From: Xestospongia muta
Taxonomy: Eukaryota > Porifera > Demospongiae > Haplosclerida > Petrosiidae
Direction: 5' to 3'
Assembly: GCA_963693285.1 (NCBI GenBank)
Contig: OY848918.1
Coordinates: 8,001,156-8,065,155, forward strand
Length of the DNA stretch: 64,000 nt
Below are positions 12,414-22,682 of this stretch, in pieces; positions within the stretch are counted from its first letter, which is position 1; each line of letters opens with the position of its first letter. Under the pieces are notes generated by a model. That model saw nothing but the letters and a program-made list of their open reading frames with translations. It was not told the origin of the DNA and searched no databases. Made by a program: the position numbers and the translations under genes.

Positions 12414-14177
12414 ATGTATGCTCTGTTGATTCTACTTCTTTCTACTCAAGGTAATTTAATATTTTTTGTTTTCATTATTTAAAGTATTTTTAGTATGTTC
12501 TCAAGTAGTATCTTTTAACTGTCCTAATAAAGTGTGCCCTTTGGAGGATACTGATTTGACATGTCATGTCAATGGAAATGTGATGCAATGGTATCATAAT
12601 GGAACTGGACTTGGGATAATATTAGCTTTAATCAACTCAACTCACAGTTTTATAACCCCAGATTTTAAAGCCACTTTTATTAACTATACCAATGTATCTG
12701 GAATGTGGACTATGTTAAGTTTTACTGCTACTACTAATAAAAATGGAACAATAGTTCAATGTTGGGATATAGGTGTTGTAGGTTCACCATCAAATTGTAC
12801 ATTATTAATATCAGGTATGAACTGACATATACTGCAATAACATATATCATTTTAAGGTCCTCCAAGTAATACTCCTACAGGACTGTGTTTTACAGCTCTC
12901 ACAAACACTTCAGTTACTCTCTACTGGTCACCTCCTATTCTTCATCCTAACTGTATAGTTAACTACACTGTTGAGATCAGGACAACCAGTGATAATATGT
13001 TGATCAGTAATCTTAGTACTGGTAGTAATATCACCAGAATTAACGTATCTACTGATCTCTCTCAGTCAGTAGAGTATCAATATAGAGTAGTAGGGTCTGA
13101 TGCTATCAATAGATTAGGACCCTATAGTCAATATACTGTGTTCACTCTGGATGGTAAGAAGTAAACTATATTATTTTAACCTCTCAAGTACTACTACTTT
13201 TTAGTTCTACAAGCTGTACCACTACTCACTAATAACATAACAAAGAACACAGAGAACTACACTATTGATGTGATTTGGGAGGTATATAGATCTATTATTG
13301 TTTAAAATAACTGAGTCTAATTTTTGATTTAGTCCCCTCCTCTCTCCTCTCGTCCGCCTCTTTTGAACTACAAAGTCTATCACAACATATCAGGTTCACT
13401 AACTGTTAATATAACTACTGTTACTAACATTACATTGACTGGAGTACTAGCTGGATATACCTACATTATAACAGTGGTACCAGTTAATATACTAGGAGAT
13501 GGATACCCTAATAAGACTATAGGTTATTTAGATATTATTATAAAGTGTGTTATGTTTACTTTTCATACAGTTATCATTCCTAAAGAACCAGTTATTACTG
13601 GTACTAGTACTAGTGTTATCATTCCTGATGAAGAATCAATTATTACTAGTACTAGTGTTGTAACCATATCGTTTAATGAAACTACAACTGTAGTCGTTAC
13701 AAGTGATAGATCAATTATTAGTAAGTACAATATGGCAATCATTTTTTATTACTAAAATGTTGATTTGAATTCTTTACTTTGACAGTGACAGTGTGTTCAC
13801 CAGTCACTACTGCTGTTTGTCCAAGTATGTCTTCATTACAGTAAAGTATATTTAGATAATTTCTATTACAGCTAATGACAAATAACAAACATCATGTTTA
13901 GCAGGTAATTTATAAAACAAACATATTACATTAATGAATTATTCACTTAACAGTAAGTATACCAGTCAGTATATTCCTTTCTTCTCTATTAACTGCTGTT
14001 ATTACTACACTTATTTTCTATCTTATTATGAGGAGGAGGAGCTACAATAAAGATACTCCACCCACTACTACTACCCAATTAGGTCCAATATATGATGATG
14101 TTAAGTTACCAGAGACCTCAGAACAGAAAGAGATCATTGAATTACAAGGAAATACTACTTATGGATATATTAATTAA
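12414..14177 (+). CDS. Receptor B1: Ig-FN3-FN3-TM with short two-tyrosine tail
   Basis: Class B receptor. Exons: 12414-12450 (signal peptide, MYALLILLLSTQ), 12494-12814 (Ig: FNC, KVC, LTC, W in MQWYHNG, VQC), 12857-13153 (FN3-1), 13205-13281 and 13333-13522 (FN3-2), 13571-13720 and 13786-13824 (stalk, with a repeated VIIP..E motif), an optional 33-nt cassette 13872-13904, and 13954-14177 (TM plus tail). Without the cassette the exons total 1335 nt, 444 aa. The cassette contains TAA at 13883-13885, so including it would give a ~374-residue soluble form. The TM segment (about IPVSIFLSSLLTAVITTLIF) is followed by RRRSYNKD and a tail with IYDDV and TTYGYIN. A surface receptor or adhesion role is inferred from domains; the ligand is unknown. 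Confidence 0.8.
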
Positions 14178-15390
14178 GAGCAGTCGTTAACTTTATTATA
14201 CATAATTACTAAACTCAGTCAAGTTATGTGATGACAATATATTATAAAGAGTGAAAATACTCACTTAGAAAAGAATCATATTGGTAGCAAAATAGATAAT
14301 AGAGTGAATAATTTATGTATTTTACTTCATTATTTCTATTATTTAGCTAACAAATTCACACCATTTATTATCTAAAGTATATTCTGTTATAAAGGTATTG
14401 TAAAACAATATGTTATATTTGTGTAATGACTGTTTATTTTTAAAAATTGGTGTTAATTTGAGTACCATCCTTTTATCAAATATAATTTATTACATCATAA
14501 TAAATAAATACACCCACATAGCAACAATCATCTATAAACTGTATATTATATACTATACTACAATATAAATTACTACTTAAAACTAGTATATGTACTTTAA
14601 TGATGTAATTGTGTTATTTACATAATGTAGTAGTTAACCCTCTCCACAACATATGGGTGAGTGTTACAGTACTTGTTTTGTTACAGCTAGTAACTGACTG
14701 TAGTATTTAGTTCTAAAAATATTATTGTGATTATAAAAAATTATTGAAAAAGGTAATGTTGATTGTTATTAGTTTGATAACAATGAAACCACCAATGATT
14801 TAAAAAATACAAAAAAATATGACAGTAAAAAATGTAAACATATGGTTAATGTGTCATCAGGTTTTACAATTTTGCAATTTACTTTCAATTTCCAAGTATG
14901 TACATGTACATGTATATAGTACTCAACAACACCCACACACACAGAGTAATTATAACATGTGGTCTGTTAGGTTTTCATTGACTATCATAACATATGTACT
15001 TCATTTCCTTTATAACCAACAAAATTACATAATTACAGTATATAAAACAAATAGAAGTGTCTTTACAATAAAATTATTATTGAATCAGCAACAATAATAT
15101 CTACAGCTACTAAACTTCACAGAGAAATGGCAAGAGTAAGTACTAGCAAAGATTCTAAATAAAATCTGTCAGCAGAAGACAAGGTTTGAAAAGTAAGGAA
15201 GATCTTTCAAAAAAGTCACAGACAAAACAGAACAAGTTTTTGCTCCAATAAACTATTATGTGTGCAAAATACACTTGTCTACAATTTTAACATGAGAAAC
15301 TTTTGTTAAAGTTTTATTTTGAAGTTACAGCAAATTAACCTTGATGTATACAAAGAAAGGTTGAACAATAATATAAATGATAATAGAAAT
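14178..15390. other. Non-coding 3' flank of B1
   Basis: No gene seen. It holds sequence duplicated after B2 (about 30293-31510) and B3 (about 49341-50410): an AT-rich flank, one R1 repeat (about 14690-15090) and a block 'aagagtaagtactagcaaaga'. Confidence 0.5.
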
Positions 15391-15402
15391 GAATAAGTAA
15401 TC

Positions 15403-15426
15403 ATATATATATATATATATATATAT
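15403..15426. repeat. (AT)n microsatellite
   Basis: A run of TA dinucleotides. The corresponding tracts after B2 and B3 are much longer, so this locus differs in length between duplicated units. Confidence 0.9.
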
Positions 15427-16044
15427 CATTTTTGTAATAAGTATGAAAAACAAAACCATCATTTTCACATATGAAATGTATAAATGATTTTTAATGGGAT
15501 TAAGATCTGGAGACTTTGTTGATCATACATGTGTTAATGTGCAATTCTGTGTCCATACCTTGAGAGTCTCCAATGAGTGATCTGATCATATGAACTTTTA
15601 CAATCAACTGTGTAATACTACCATTGTTGACTGAAATTATGTATGAAATTATGACTTCCTGTCAGACCTATAGACATTTATCTATGTACAGAGAATTTAC
15701 TAGAAATTAGATTACTCACATCCTTACACTATATATCAGTAAGAAGGCTCAATTATGTGAATATACCAAATTTTATATGGATTCCTTAGCTTATTAATAC
15801 TTCTTTGATTACACACTATACTATGTTTGTACTTGAGATATTTTGACTCTATTTTGTTTGGTTCTTAGTTCTAACACAAACGGTTAATCATTATTTCCTA
15901 GTACATACAATGTCTATACAAATTTTCTCACTACACCATATTCACATTCATAAGATGTAAGGTAAGTAGTTTTATATTGCCTTAGGCAGTTTGGAGACAT
16001 TAAACCCTTTTTAAACAAAATGATTGTCTAAGCAGACACACCCA

Positions 16045-16345
16045 ATGTATTGGCTATTATTAATAGCATTACTTCTGTACCAGAAGCCCAGCAGCAATTG
16101 ATCACCTATTTCAGAAAGTGCCTAGAACCAGACTTAAAATATTTTCGACATCACTTGGATATCAGTCTTAAAATTCCATTAGCAGATTTTAAAGGTAGAA
16201 ACTGTATAGTACTACCCCTCATCCTGGGGTATTGCTGTTAAAAAGTTTTAGTTGCTTAACTTTCTTCAACATCATGTGAGAGGGTCTTTTTTTTGCTCAA
16301 ATGTTTCAGAGACCAACAAGATTATAATAATATATAGATGCTGTT
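16045..16345 (+). pseudogene. hAT-like transposase remnant
   Basis: Residual coding sequence reads SVPEAQQQLITYF, then CLEPDLKYF and PLADFKG, and further on LSSTSCERVFFLLK. The last part resembles the C-terminal dimerisation motif of hAT transposases (SSxSxERxFSxLK). Frames are interrupted (a stop at about 16239 and a degraded T-run at 16287-16294). Copies lie at the same place between B2 and C2 (about 32325-32600) and between B3 and C3 (about 51105-51345). Assignment to hAT rests on this short motif alone. Confidence 0.4.
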
Positions 16346-16891
16346 TAATGATAAGATTTAACAAGATATTGTTTGTTTTTATATAACAATTTAAGTGTAT
16401 AAATGTATCAATTTTTTTCATATTAATGAAAGAATTGTTAAGTATAATCATAGACATAATGGACATCTTCCTAGAGCATAATTGGTTAAAAATTTAAGAA
16501 TTGTCGAAAAACAAAATTAGGAAGATAAAAAACATAATAGACTCACAGTGTCTATATTTTTAAGGTCATAATAACTAAAATTGACTACTGCATGCATTAA
16601 ATTATTAGTTGTATATATATACACTGTGTATTATATGTTTGAAATAACAACAGTTAAATATGACAAATAAGAGTCACAACTTGTATGTGTTGTTGATGAT
16701 AATAGTATTGTTTATTCAACCATTATAATAAGTATACAATGTTTATTCTATTATGTGAAACAGTGAAGCAAAGAAAGAACATGAACTAGTTTGTACAATG
16801 AGTTACATGGATTATTAGATATAGGAAGAGTTAAAAGTATACAAGACTTGTGCTCATTTGGGTAACAAAAGGAGCATGTAGCAATGTTTAT

Positions 16892-18307
16892 TTAATTAAT
16901 ATATCCATAAGCAGTATTTCCTTGTAATTTGATGATCTCTTTCTTTTCTGAAGTCTCTGGTAACTTAACATCATCATATATTGGACCTAATTGGGTAGTA
17001 GTAGTGGGTGGAGTATCTTTAATGTAGCTCCTCTTCCTCATAATGAGATAGATAATAAGTGTAGTAATAACAGCAGTCAACAGGAAAGACAAGCTGATAC
17101 TGACTGGAATTCCATCTGTGAACAATTAAACAATAAAAAAGACGTCGTATATTTAACATACCTGTACACAATGTAGTATCAATTGTTGACATACTATAGA
17201 CTAATGAAATTACATTACACTGTGTATATATTGATGATCTAGTACTTAGTGGATGTGAAACAAGGACATCTAAAACAAATGAATGAACTTAATACATGAC
17301 TTAATTAATACAATAACTTAATAATGTATATGACTAGTACTTCACATGATGTATCAACTCAGTTCAGTATTAAAAACTTGATATGAGTCTATATGTTAGT
17401 AATATAAATCAGAGAAGAATGTGTTAATAATATATGTTTATTTTATGCTAAGTAGTTAATAACATGCTATAGTATTAGTAGTTTAATACATACTGACCTG
17501 ATAATGAAATGTCAGTTACAGATAGTACTGTGAAAACACTTGAGTAGTTACTAATGAGTCTAAAAATATATAAAATTAGAAGAGGAAATAATCAGTAATT
17601 GTCACAGATAATTTATAGTGACTATAGTAAAAAGACACATTATCTTCAACATTGTACTCTATGTAAAGGATAAATTGCATTAACTTGTTACTACTTGCAA
17701 ATCTAAACAATAGTCCTTCTTCAAGTATAGTTAAATAATTATATCATGTACTCTGACATCAGTAACACTTTATCTAAAGGTTCTATTAACTCACTTACCT
17801 GTAGATAACTTAATGATAAATATGTGCATGTTCCTAAATTAATCATTTAAAACCAGAATTACTAATAACAATTTACTTGTAACCTCAATACTAGTGTAAG
17901 ATCCTGTTCCTAGTTTATTAACAGCTGCTACACTGATGACATAAGTATGTCCTGGTTGTAATCCATTGAGTGTGATATTTGTATTGTCAGTTGTTTATGA
18001 CATAGACTTGTTACTGATATTATGTATTACAGAATAATACTCAACTGATGGATATGATGTATTGTCAATAGGCTAGTAAAAAATATAAGTTACTATAATG
18101 AAGTATAAATGAACCATACATTCCACAATATTGTGACAGCTAAATTAGTGATGTTCCCTCTAAGTCCTTTCACCAAAGGAAGAACTATATATATTATGAT
18201 TAAGACAGTATATTGTAAGTTATGAGAAATTTACATACTATTCTATTTATTATATATTTAAAGGAAGACTTCCAGTTCTATTACCACTATCTTTTTCCAT
18301 TACATAA
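16892..18307 (-). pseudogene. Receptor C1: 3' half of class C receptor, broken
   Basis: Minus-strand exons, from 5' to 3': remnant of FN3-1 (about 18240-18307), 18120-18184 and 17877-18072 (FN3-2), 17799-17833, 17498-17559 and 17162-17269 (stalk), 16892-17115 (TM and tail, ending AYGYIN). Lesions relative to C2: TTA to TAA at 17995-17997 in FN3-2, and single-base deletions in two stalk exons (35 instead of 36 nt, 62 instead of 63 nt). At about 18307 the gene is cut and joined to a plus-strand FN3 gene fragment, so Ig and signal exons are missing. The TM/tail exon is fully open (IYDDV, TAYGYI). Confidence 0.8.
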
Positions 18308-18692
18308 GTGACATGGATACATTAACTGTGAGAGGTAAGTTACGATCATTTAATTAAAGACATTAATGATATTTTGTTTATTCTCATTATTATGTGATTA
18401 GACCTAGATCAACTTGGTTCACCTATTGGATTATCAGCAGTAGCACTTGATAACAGTCAAGTCCAACTCACTTAGTCTCCACAATCTGATGACTCTGTCT
18501 GTATTACTAAATACACTATCAGAGTTATTAGTGATACTGTAGGAGATAAAACAGCTAATACCAGTGGAAATATGACAGTATTAACAATAATGAAGTTATC
18601 ATTTGGAAATGTATATAACTTTAGTGTTACTGGAGTAGATAAGAGAGACATCGTTGGATTATTTAGTGAACCAGTGATAATTGCTTTATTAG
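18307..18692 (+). pseudogene. Orphan plus-strand FN3 exon (class D fragment)
   Basis: A short exon end (reading DTLTVRG, like the end of an Ig exon) with a donor near 18336 is followed by an FN3 exon at 18402-18692. The latter reads GSPIGLSAVAL, then VQLT-stop-SP, CITKYTIRV and YNFSVTGVD, ending at a phase-1 'gtaatt' donor. The invariant FN3 tryptophan codon is TAG (18473-18475), a TGG to TAG change. It is distinct from the FN3-1 of classes A, B and C. A further partial exon may start at about 18743. No other exons of this class are present. Confidence 0.7.
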
Positions 18693-18889
18693 GTAATTAG
18701 TTTGACTGTATAATTTAATTTGATATCATTTATATAGTTTCAGATCAATCACGTATCCTTCCAACCTTCATTACCAGAGAATACATTTTCACAAAAAAAG
18801 GAGCAGGAGCAACAGCAACACCACCCAATTAGCGTATGCTACCCCTGGTACACCCCTTACAATGTCGTCGTGAAGTGCTAAGCTAATTG

Positions 18890-19030
18890 ATAGGTCAGAA
18901 GTGCTAATTAGGAGTGAAGTGCTAATTAGTAGGTGTCACATATAAATTCGTAATATAATGTATGGAGTAACACCTATTAATTAAGGGTAGTAACACCTAT
19001 TAATTAGTAGTAACACCTACCAATTAGTTT
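18890..19030. repeat. Short direct and inverted repeat cluster
   Basis: Three 'gtgctaa' units ('gaagtgctaattag' type, about 18871-18928) face three 'agtaacacctattaatta' type units (about 18966-19027). The two families are partly reverse complements ('ctaattagtaggtgt' versus 'acacctattaattag'), so the block can fold into a hairpin. It may be the terminus of a mobile element carrying the PHD gene, but I find no matching copy at the far side. Confidence 0.5.
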
Positions 19031-19139
19031 AAGGCTGACTAGGAAGTCAAGAAGTCGGACAGGTAGATTTATGGCAAAAAAGGAAGGTAGTTAGGGGAAA
19101 TAGAAGGGTATACGTTATGGTTTTCTAATTGTGGCACCC

Positions 19140-19345
19140 TTTACAATGTCGTCATTTTTTTGACCATTCACTTGACCCCCTGCCTTGTCGCGATTTTTTC
19201 GACCTTTCCCCCACTTTTCTACCCAGACACCCCCTGCCCTGTCGTCATTTCCCTCACTCTTTCCCTACCCCATCCCCTTTCACCCCCAGCCGTGTCGCAA
19301 TTTTCTTTTCCTCACTCGCCCACCTTTTTCCCCCTCGGACAGTCT
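19140..19345. repeat. C-rich degenerate tandem repeat
   Basis: Four units each start with a 'tgtcgtcattt' or 'tgtcgcgattt'-like core at 19147, 19186, 19240 and 19293 (spacing 39, 54 and 53 bp). The units are pyrimidine-rich ('cccactttt', 'caccccc'), strikingly unlike the AT-rich surroundings. They sit directly upstream of the PHD gene start, so they may be its promoter. A related 'cccttacaatgtcgtc' block is at about 18854. Confidence 0.6.
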
Positions 19346-19363
19346 GTCGTGTCTTTTCTTGTC

Positions 19364-20634
19364 ATGTTAACGTCACAACTAGCTTCTTTGGCTAGTGAAG
19401 CTTCAAATGTACACTTTGAAATGCGGCTTTCTTTTCTATCAAATATGATTCAACACTGGAAATGTGGGAAAGAGGTATCTTTAGTAGAAGTTCAAAAAGG
19501 TACATTTAGCTCATACACAAAGTAAATACATTTAAAAATTGTTTCCCTTACAGATGATAGCTTAGACTCAAATAGTGATGAAGAACATGACTGTGGAAAT
19601 GAAAGAACAATGCTGCACCATTTGGATATACATGCTCCAAATAATATGAGTCATCAATTTGTGTGCATGCATGGTATGATCCTATTTGAACAAGGTTATC
19701 AGTGTAATGAATCAGGGCCCAAATAATACTGCTGACTGTGCATCTACTGGAACATCTATGGAATATAACAATTTTAATGGTAGGCATATTACATAAGAAT
19801 TAACGTTAATAATTATGTATTTTTTCAATACAGTAGATGATAATCAGGATTTGGTTATACAAACTGATGTTGAGAGTGTAGCACTATATAACATGGAAGT
19901 AGTTGAAACTGAAACTCACAATGAATGTGGAATAGAAAGGGGTTCAAAGGACATGTTAGATGACTCAGATTGTGATTCCACACTCAAACCTTTGGATTTA
20001 GGTACATGTATAATTATTTAGATGTTGTCGTGTTAAAGATATAATATAATTAGTTGTTAACGTTCCTCCACCTATTAAAAGACGAGGACGTCCTAAAGGA
20101 CATGAACTAACAACTATCGGTCTACCTAGAAAAAAGACAAAAGGAGACAGAACTGCTATGAAGAAGCCAACAAGTTTTTGTAAATTGCATACTTCAGAAA
20201 AAGTTATTGGTAAGTTTGGAAAATGCTTGAATAGTAATAAAATGTGGTGTGTTTTAGTCATGTTGTCATGGTTTGTGGACCGTCCAGTTATTGAGAATGT
20301 TTTGAAAAGTGACATGTTAATTGAAGAAGAGGATGTAGAGTGCAGACCTGAGAAAATAAGTGATTCCGTTTTAGACGAGAATGTGTACATCCATCTAGTC
20401 AGACAGTATTTTTCCTCTGATGCATGGGCACTAATTACTGATGTTTTGGAGCAGAAAATTAAGAACCATGTATGGGTGTGTCACTCTTGCCATCACGATC
20501 TTCACTCTTTCAACTCTATTAATTGTGATGCGTGTCTACACTGATACCACTTCAAGTGTGTTGGTATTAAAAATATGCCCAAGTTCAAAAACTGGTTTTG
20601 CCGTTCCTGTGTTGCATCATCCAAAGAAGACTAG
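19364..20634 (+). pseudogene. AT-hook / PHD-finger protein gene with nonsense codon
   Basis: Inferred exons: 19364-19499, 19554-19673, a damaged one at about 19695-19772, 19834-20001, 20054-20209 and 20258-20634; the good ones are all joined in phase 1. Exon 5 encodes an AT-hook-like basic stretch (KRRGRPKG). The last exon ends in a PHD zinc finger: CHSCHHDLH, then NCDAC, H, C and FCRSC give the expected Cys/His ligands. The codon for the conserved Trp before the H ligand is TGA (20542-20544), which stops the protein mid-finger. Exon 3 cannot be entered in frame without a stop. A nuclear chromatin-reading role is expected from the domains. Whether it is a host gene copy or part of a mobile element is unclear. 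Confidence 0.7.
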
Positions 20635-20765
20635 TCTAAGACATTTTATGTATACTGTAAACACTGTACATTGTACAAAACATACTCTTTTGATTAAAAT
20701 AATGAGATGCTCGTGAGATGCTCGGAGAATTCACTTATCAGGTAAAATAAGCTAATATCTTGTAT

Positions 20766-20851
20766 TCCCGGAACCGGGATCAGTTGTGAAATGGCTTAAT
20801 TTCCCGGTTCCGGGAGAATAAAGGAAATGACGAACGATCCCGGAACCGGGA
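20766..20851. repeat. Three 14-bp GC palindromes at exact 36-bp spacing
   Basis: The motif TCCCGGAACCGGGA occurs at 20766-20779, as its reverse complement at 20802-20815, and again direct at 20838-20851. Starts are exactly 36 bp apart, and the spacers are AT-rich. The first two can form a hairpin with a 14-bp stem, and so can the last two. This is among the most GC-rich short sequence in the window. It could be a protein-binding array, a transposon end or a structured RNA. Confidence 0.85.
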
Positions 20852-21012
20852 CTGTAGACACAGCGTATATTTTAAGATTTATTGAAGATCAAGTGGTGTT
20901 GCCCGGTGAATACGTTCCATCAAAACACATCATTACATTGAATAGAAAGAGGAGAATGGATGAAATGATGGATCAACAAACAATGGTAAAGAGATTGAAA
21001 AAAATAAATTAA
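20827..21012 (+). CDS. Small basic protein, 61 aa, unknown
   Basis: An open frame starting inside the palindrome array: MTNDPGTGTVD, then AYILRFIEDQVVLPGEYVP and a basic C-terminus (NRKRRMDEM, VKRLKKIN). No domain recognised. Composition is less AT-rich than the flanks, and the encoded ends look protein-like, but no splice partner or paralogue is visible here. It may be the 3' exon of the preceding PHD gene or a separate gene. Confidence 0.35.
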   Translation: MTNDPGTGTVDTAYILRFIEDQVVLPGEYVPSKHIITLNRKRRMDEMMDQQTMVKRLKKIN

Positions 21013-21229
21013 TTTCAATTTTAAAAATTATTTAATAAATATAATAACAATAAAAAATGTGAATTAATGTTTATTTTTATTTGTTGTCATACATTTTGTT
21101 GTTGAATTGTGCGAAAAAAATGGCAACATTTTTTGCATCATTCACTTGACCTTTCTCTACACTTAACTGGTGGGCATTGATTGTCAAGTTAATTAGTCAC
21201 CTGTGAATTAGCGTTGTTTTATAAATTTG

Positions 21230-21948
21230 AAGCAAATATATAACAACGCATCAGTTTCAATACAAATATTTTTCCTTATCCTTTTGAGTTTTGTTGCTTC
21301 TTCCTTTTCCGATCATGAAAATTACAAATATATGGTTCAAGATAAAGATGGAGATACAATTCATTATTTTCAATCGAAAAATAAATCAATTTTCGTTACA
21401 GCTCTCAAAGGATCTTTTCTTCTCGGCTTGACTGAAAAATTTTGTTTTGATTTTGGATATTTTACTTTTGTCAGTTTGTGTTCCAACTCTACAAATTCGA
21501 ACGAAGTATTTACCATTAAATACGAATGGAATTATGGATCGAGGAAAAAAGAATTGTGTCTGAAAAGCGACGTCTTTAATATAATTAAACGAATGGATAA
21601 CATTGATTTTAAATTTAGGTGAGTGTCTATTTTTTTAAAAATTTATTTATTTTTTCTTAGCAATTCTATAGTTTCCAGTGTACAGTATTCTACTCTTGTC
21701 AATTCGAGTCCAACTGTTGTTGGTACTTTTGTTGTTCCAACGCAAAGTGTACTCGTCGATACTAGTCCAACACCAAGTAAGTTTAAATTTTAATTTTATT
21801 TATTCTTTTTTTACCTAGATTTTTTAATGTTGTTGCTATTGATAATTTTAATCGTGTTTGGAAGTACAATAATGGTACTAATTGTTATTGTCGCGTACAA
21901 AAGGAAAAAGTCAAAGCAAATTAAACATTTTGAATTAATAGAATATTA
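21230..21948 (+). CDS. Three-exon small single-pass membrane protein
   Basis: Exons: about 21230-21618 (hydrophobic leader VSIQIFFLILLSFVASSFS, then an extracellular domain of about 100 residues with three Cys), 21661-21776 (Ser/Thr/Pro stalk) and 21819-21948 (TM segment FLMLLLLIILIVFG...VLIVIVAY, then KRKKSKQIKHFELIEY-stop). Phases join correctly (2 and 1). No ATG is visible upstream in frame of the leader, so the start is probably in an unseen upstream exon or lost. The layout, one N-terminal domain then a stalk and TM, echoes the receptors, but I cannot assign the domain. The base composition differs from the receptor genes. Confidence 0.6.
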
Positions 21949-22143
21949 ATTATTGATTTAATTTAATTTACATTTTTTTATTTAAATTTATCATCAATTT
22001 ATTATTTTATATTTTATAATTAAATAATATAAATCGGAAAAGGAAAATATATTGTAGCTGTCATCAATGAAAGATTTTATGTTCCAATCAATTTTAAACT
22101 ACCTGACAGTTTGAAATGTGTCATTTTTTCTTTGTTTTTCAAT

Positions 22144-22539
22144 ATGAAGTGTGTTTTAATTTTTTTAATGATTTATTTTGTTTATTATTCTTTTTCTCTC
22201 GGAGAATATCATTACATTGAAGATTACAAAAATGTTTGCAATAGAAAATTGAAAATGTTTGAAGAATACGACATCATTTGTCACTGTAGTCCAAATTTTA
22301 AAACTTTATTATGGCGAGTACCGGGAGCTGTTTTGGTGACGGGAGAAAGTTTTGGTGTTACAATATCGAATGGAATGTTTTCGACTTTTATTGAAAATTA
22401 CGACGATGACGGTTACTATTCTCATTTATCTTTTTACACGGATGAAAGATTTGCTGGAAAAAGTATGGAAGTTTCTTGTGTATGTCCTGATAGAAAAAAT
22501 GTTCACCAAAAAACTTGTAAATTTACGATTGAAAATTAA
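22144..22539 (+). CDS. Secreted single Ig-like domain protein
   Basis: Intronless frame of 131 aa. The ATG at 22144 opens a signal peptide (MKCVLIFLMIYFVYYSFS) followed by about 113 residues. These match the layout of the receptor Ig exon: a B-strand cysteine (IICHC), then W (LLWRVPG), then SHLSFYTDERFAGKSMEVSC for the E-F strands (receptors: TNLSFTATTDKNGTQVxC), then a last Cys before a KFTIEN end (receptors: TCTIMIS). There is no TM segment or stalk. It could be a soluble partner or decoy of the array; this is inference. Cys pairs are CxC twice, unlike the receptors. Confidence 0.65.
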   Translation: MKCVLIFLMIYFVYYSFSLGEYHYIEDYKNVCNRKLKMFEEYDIICHCSPNFKTLLWRVPGAVLVTGESFGVTISNGMFSTFIENYDDDGYYSHLSFYTDERFAGKSMEVSCVCPDRKNVHQKTCKFTIEN

Positions 22540-22682
22540 TTTTAAAATTTAATTTTATTTGATTGAATTTAATTAATAATTATATATTAATTAATTTAAT
22601 TATTAATTATATGTTAAACAGAAAATAGTGTATATTAATATATTATACTTTTAATATATATCTATATTATTTTATATTAATT

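Noticed and set aside
19129..19525. Overlapping Pro/Ser/Phe-rich open frames in the C-rich region
   Set aside because: They follow a degenerate C-rich tandem repeat that is open in several frames at once. Only the part from 19364 in one frame joins sensibly to downstream exons.
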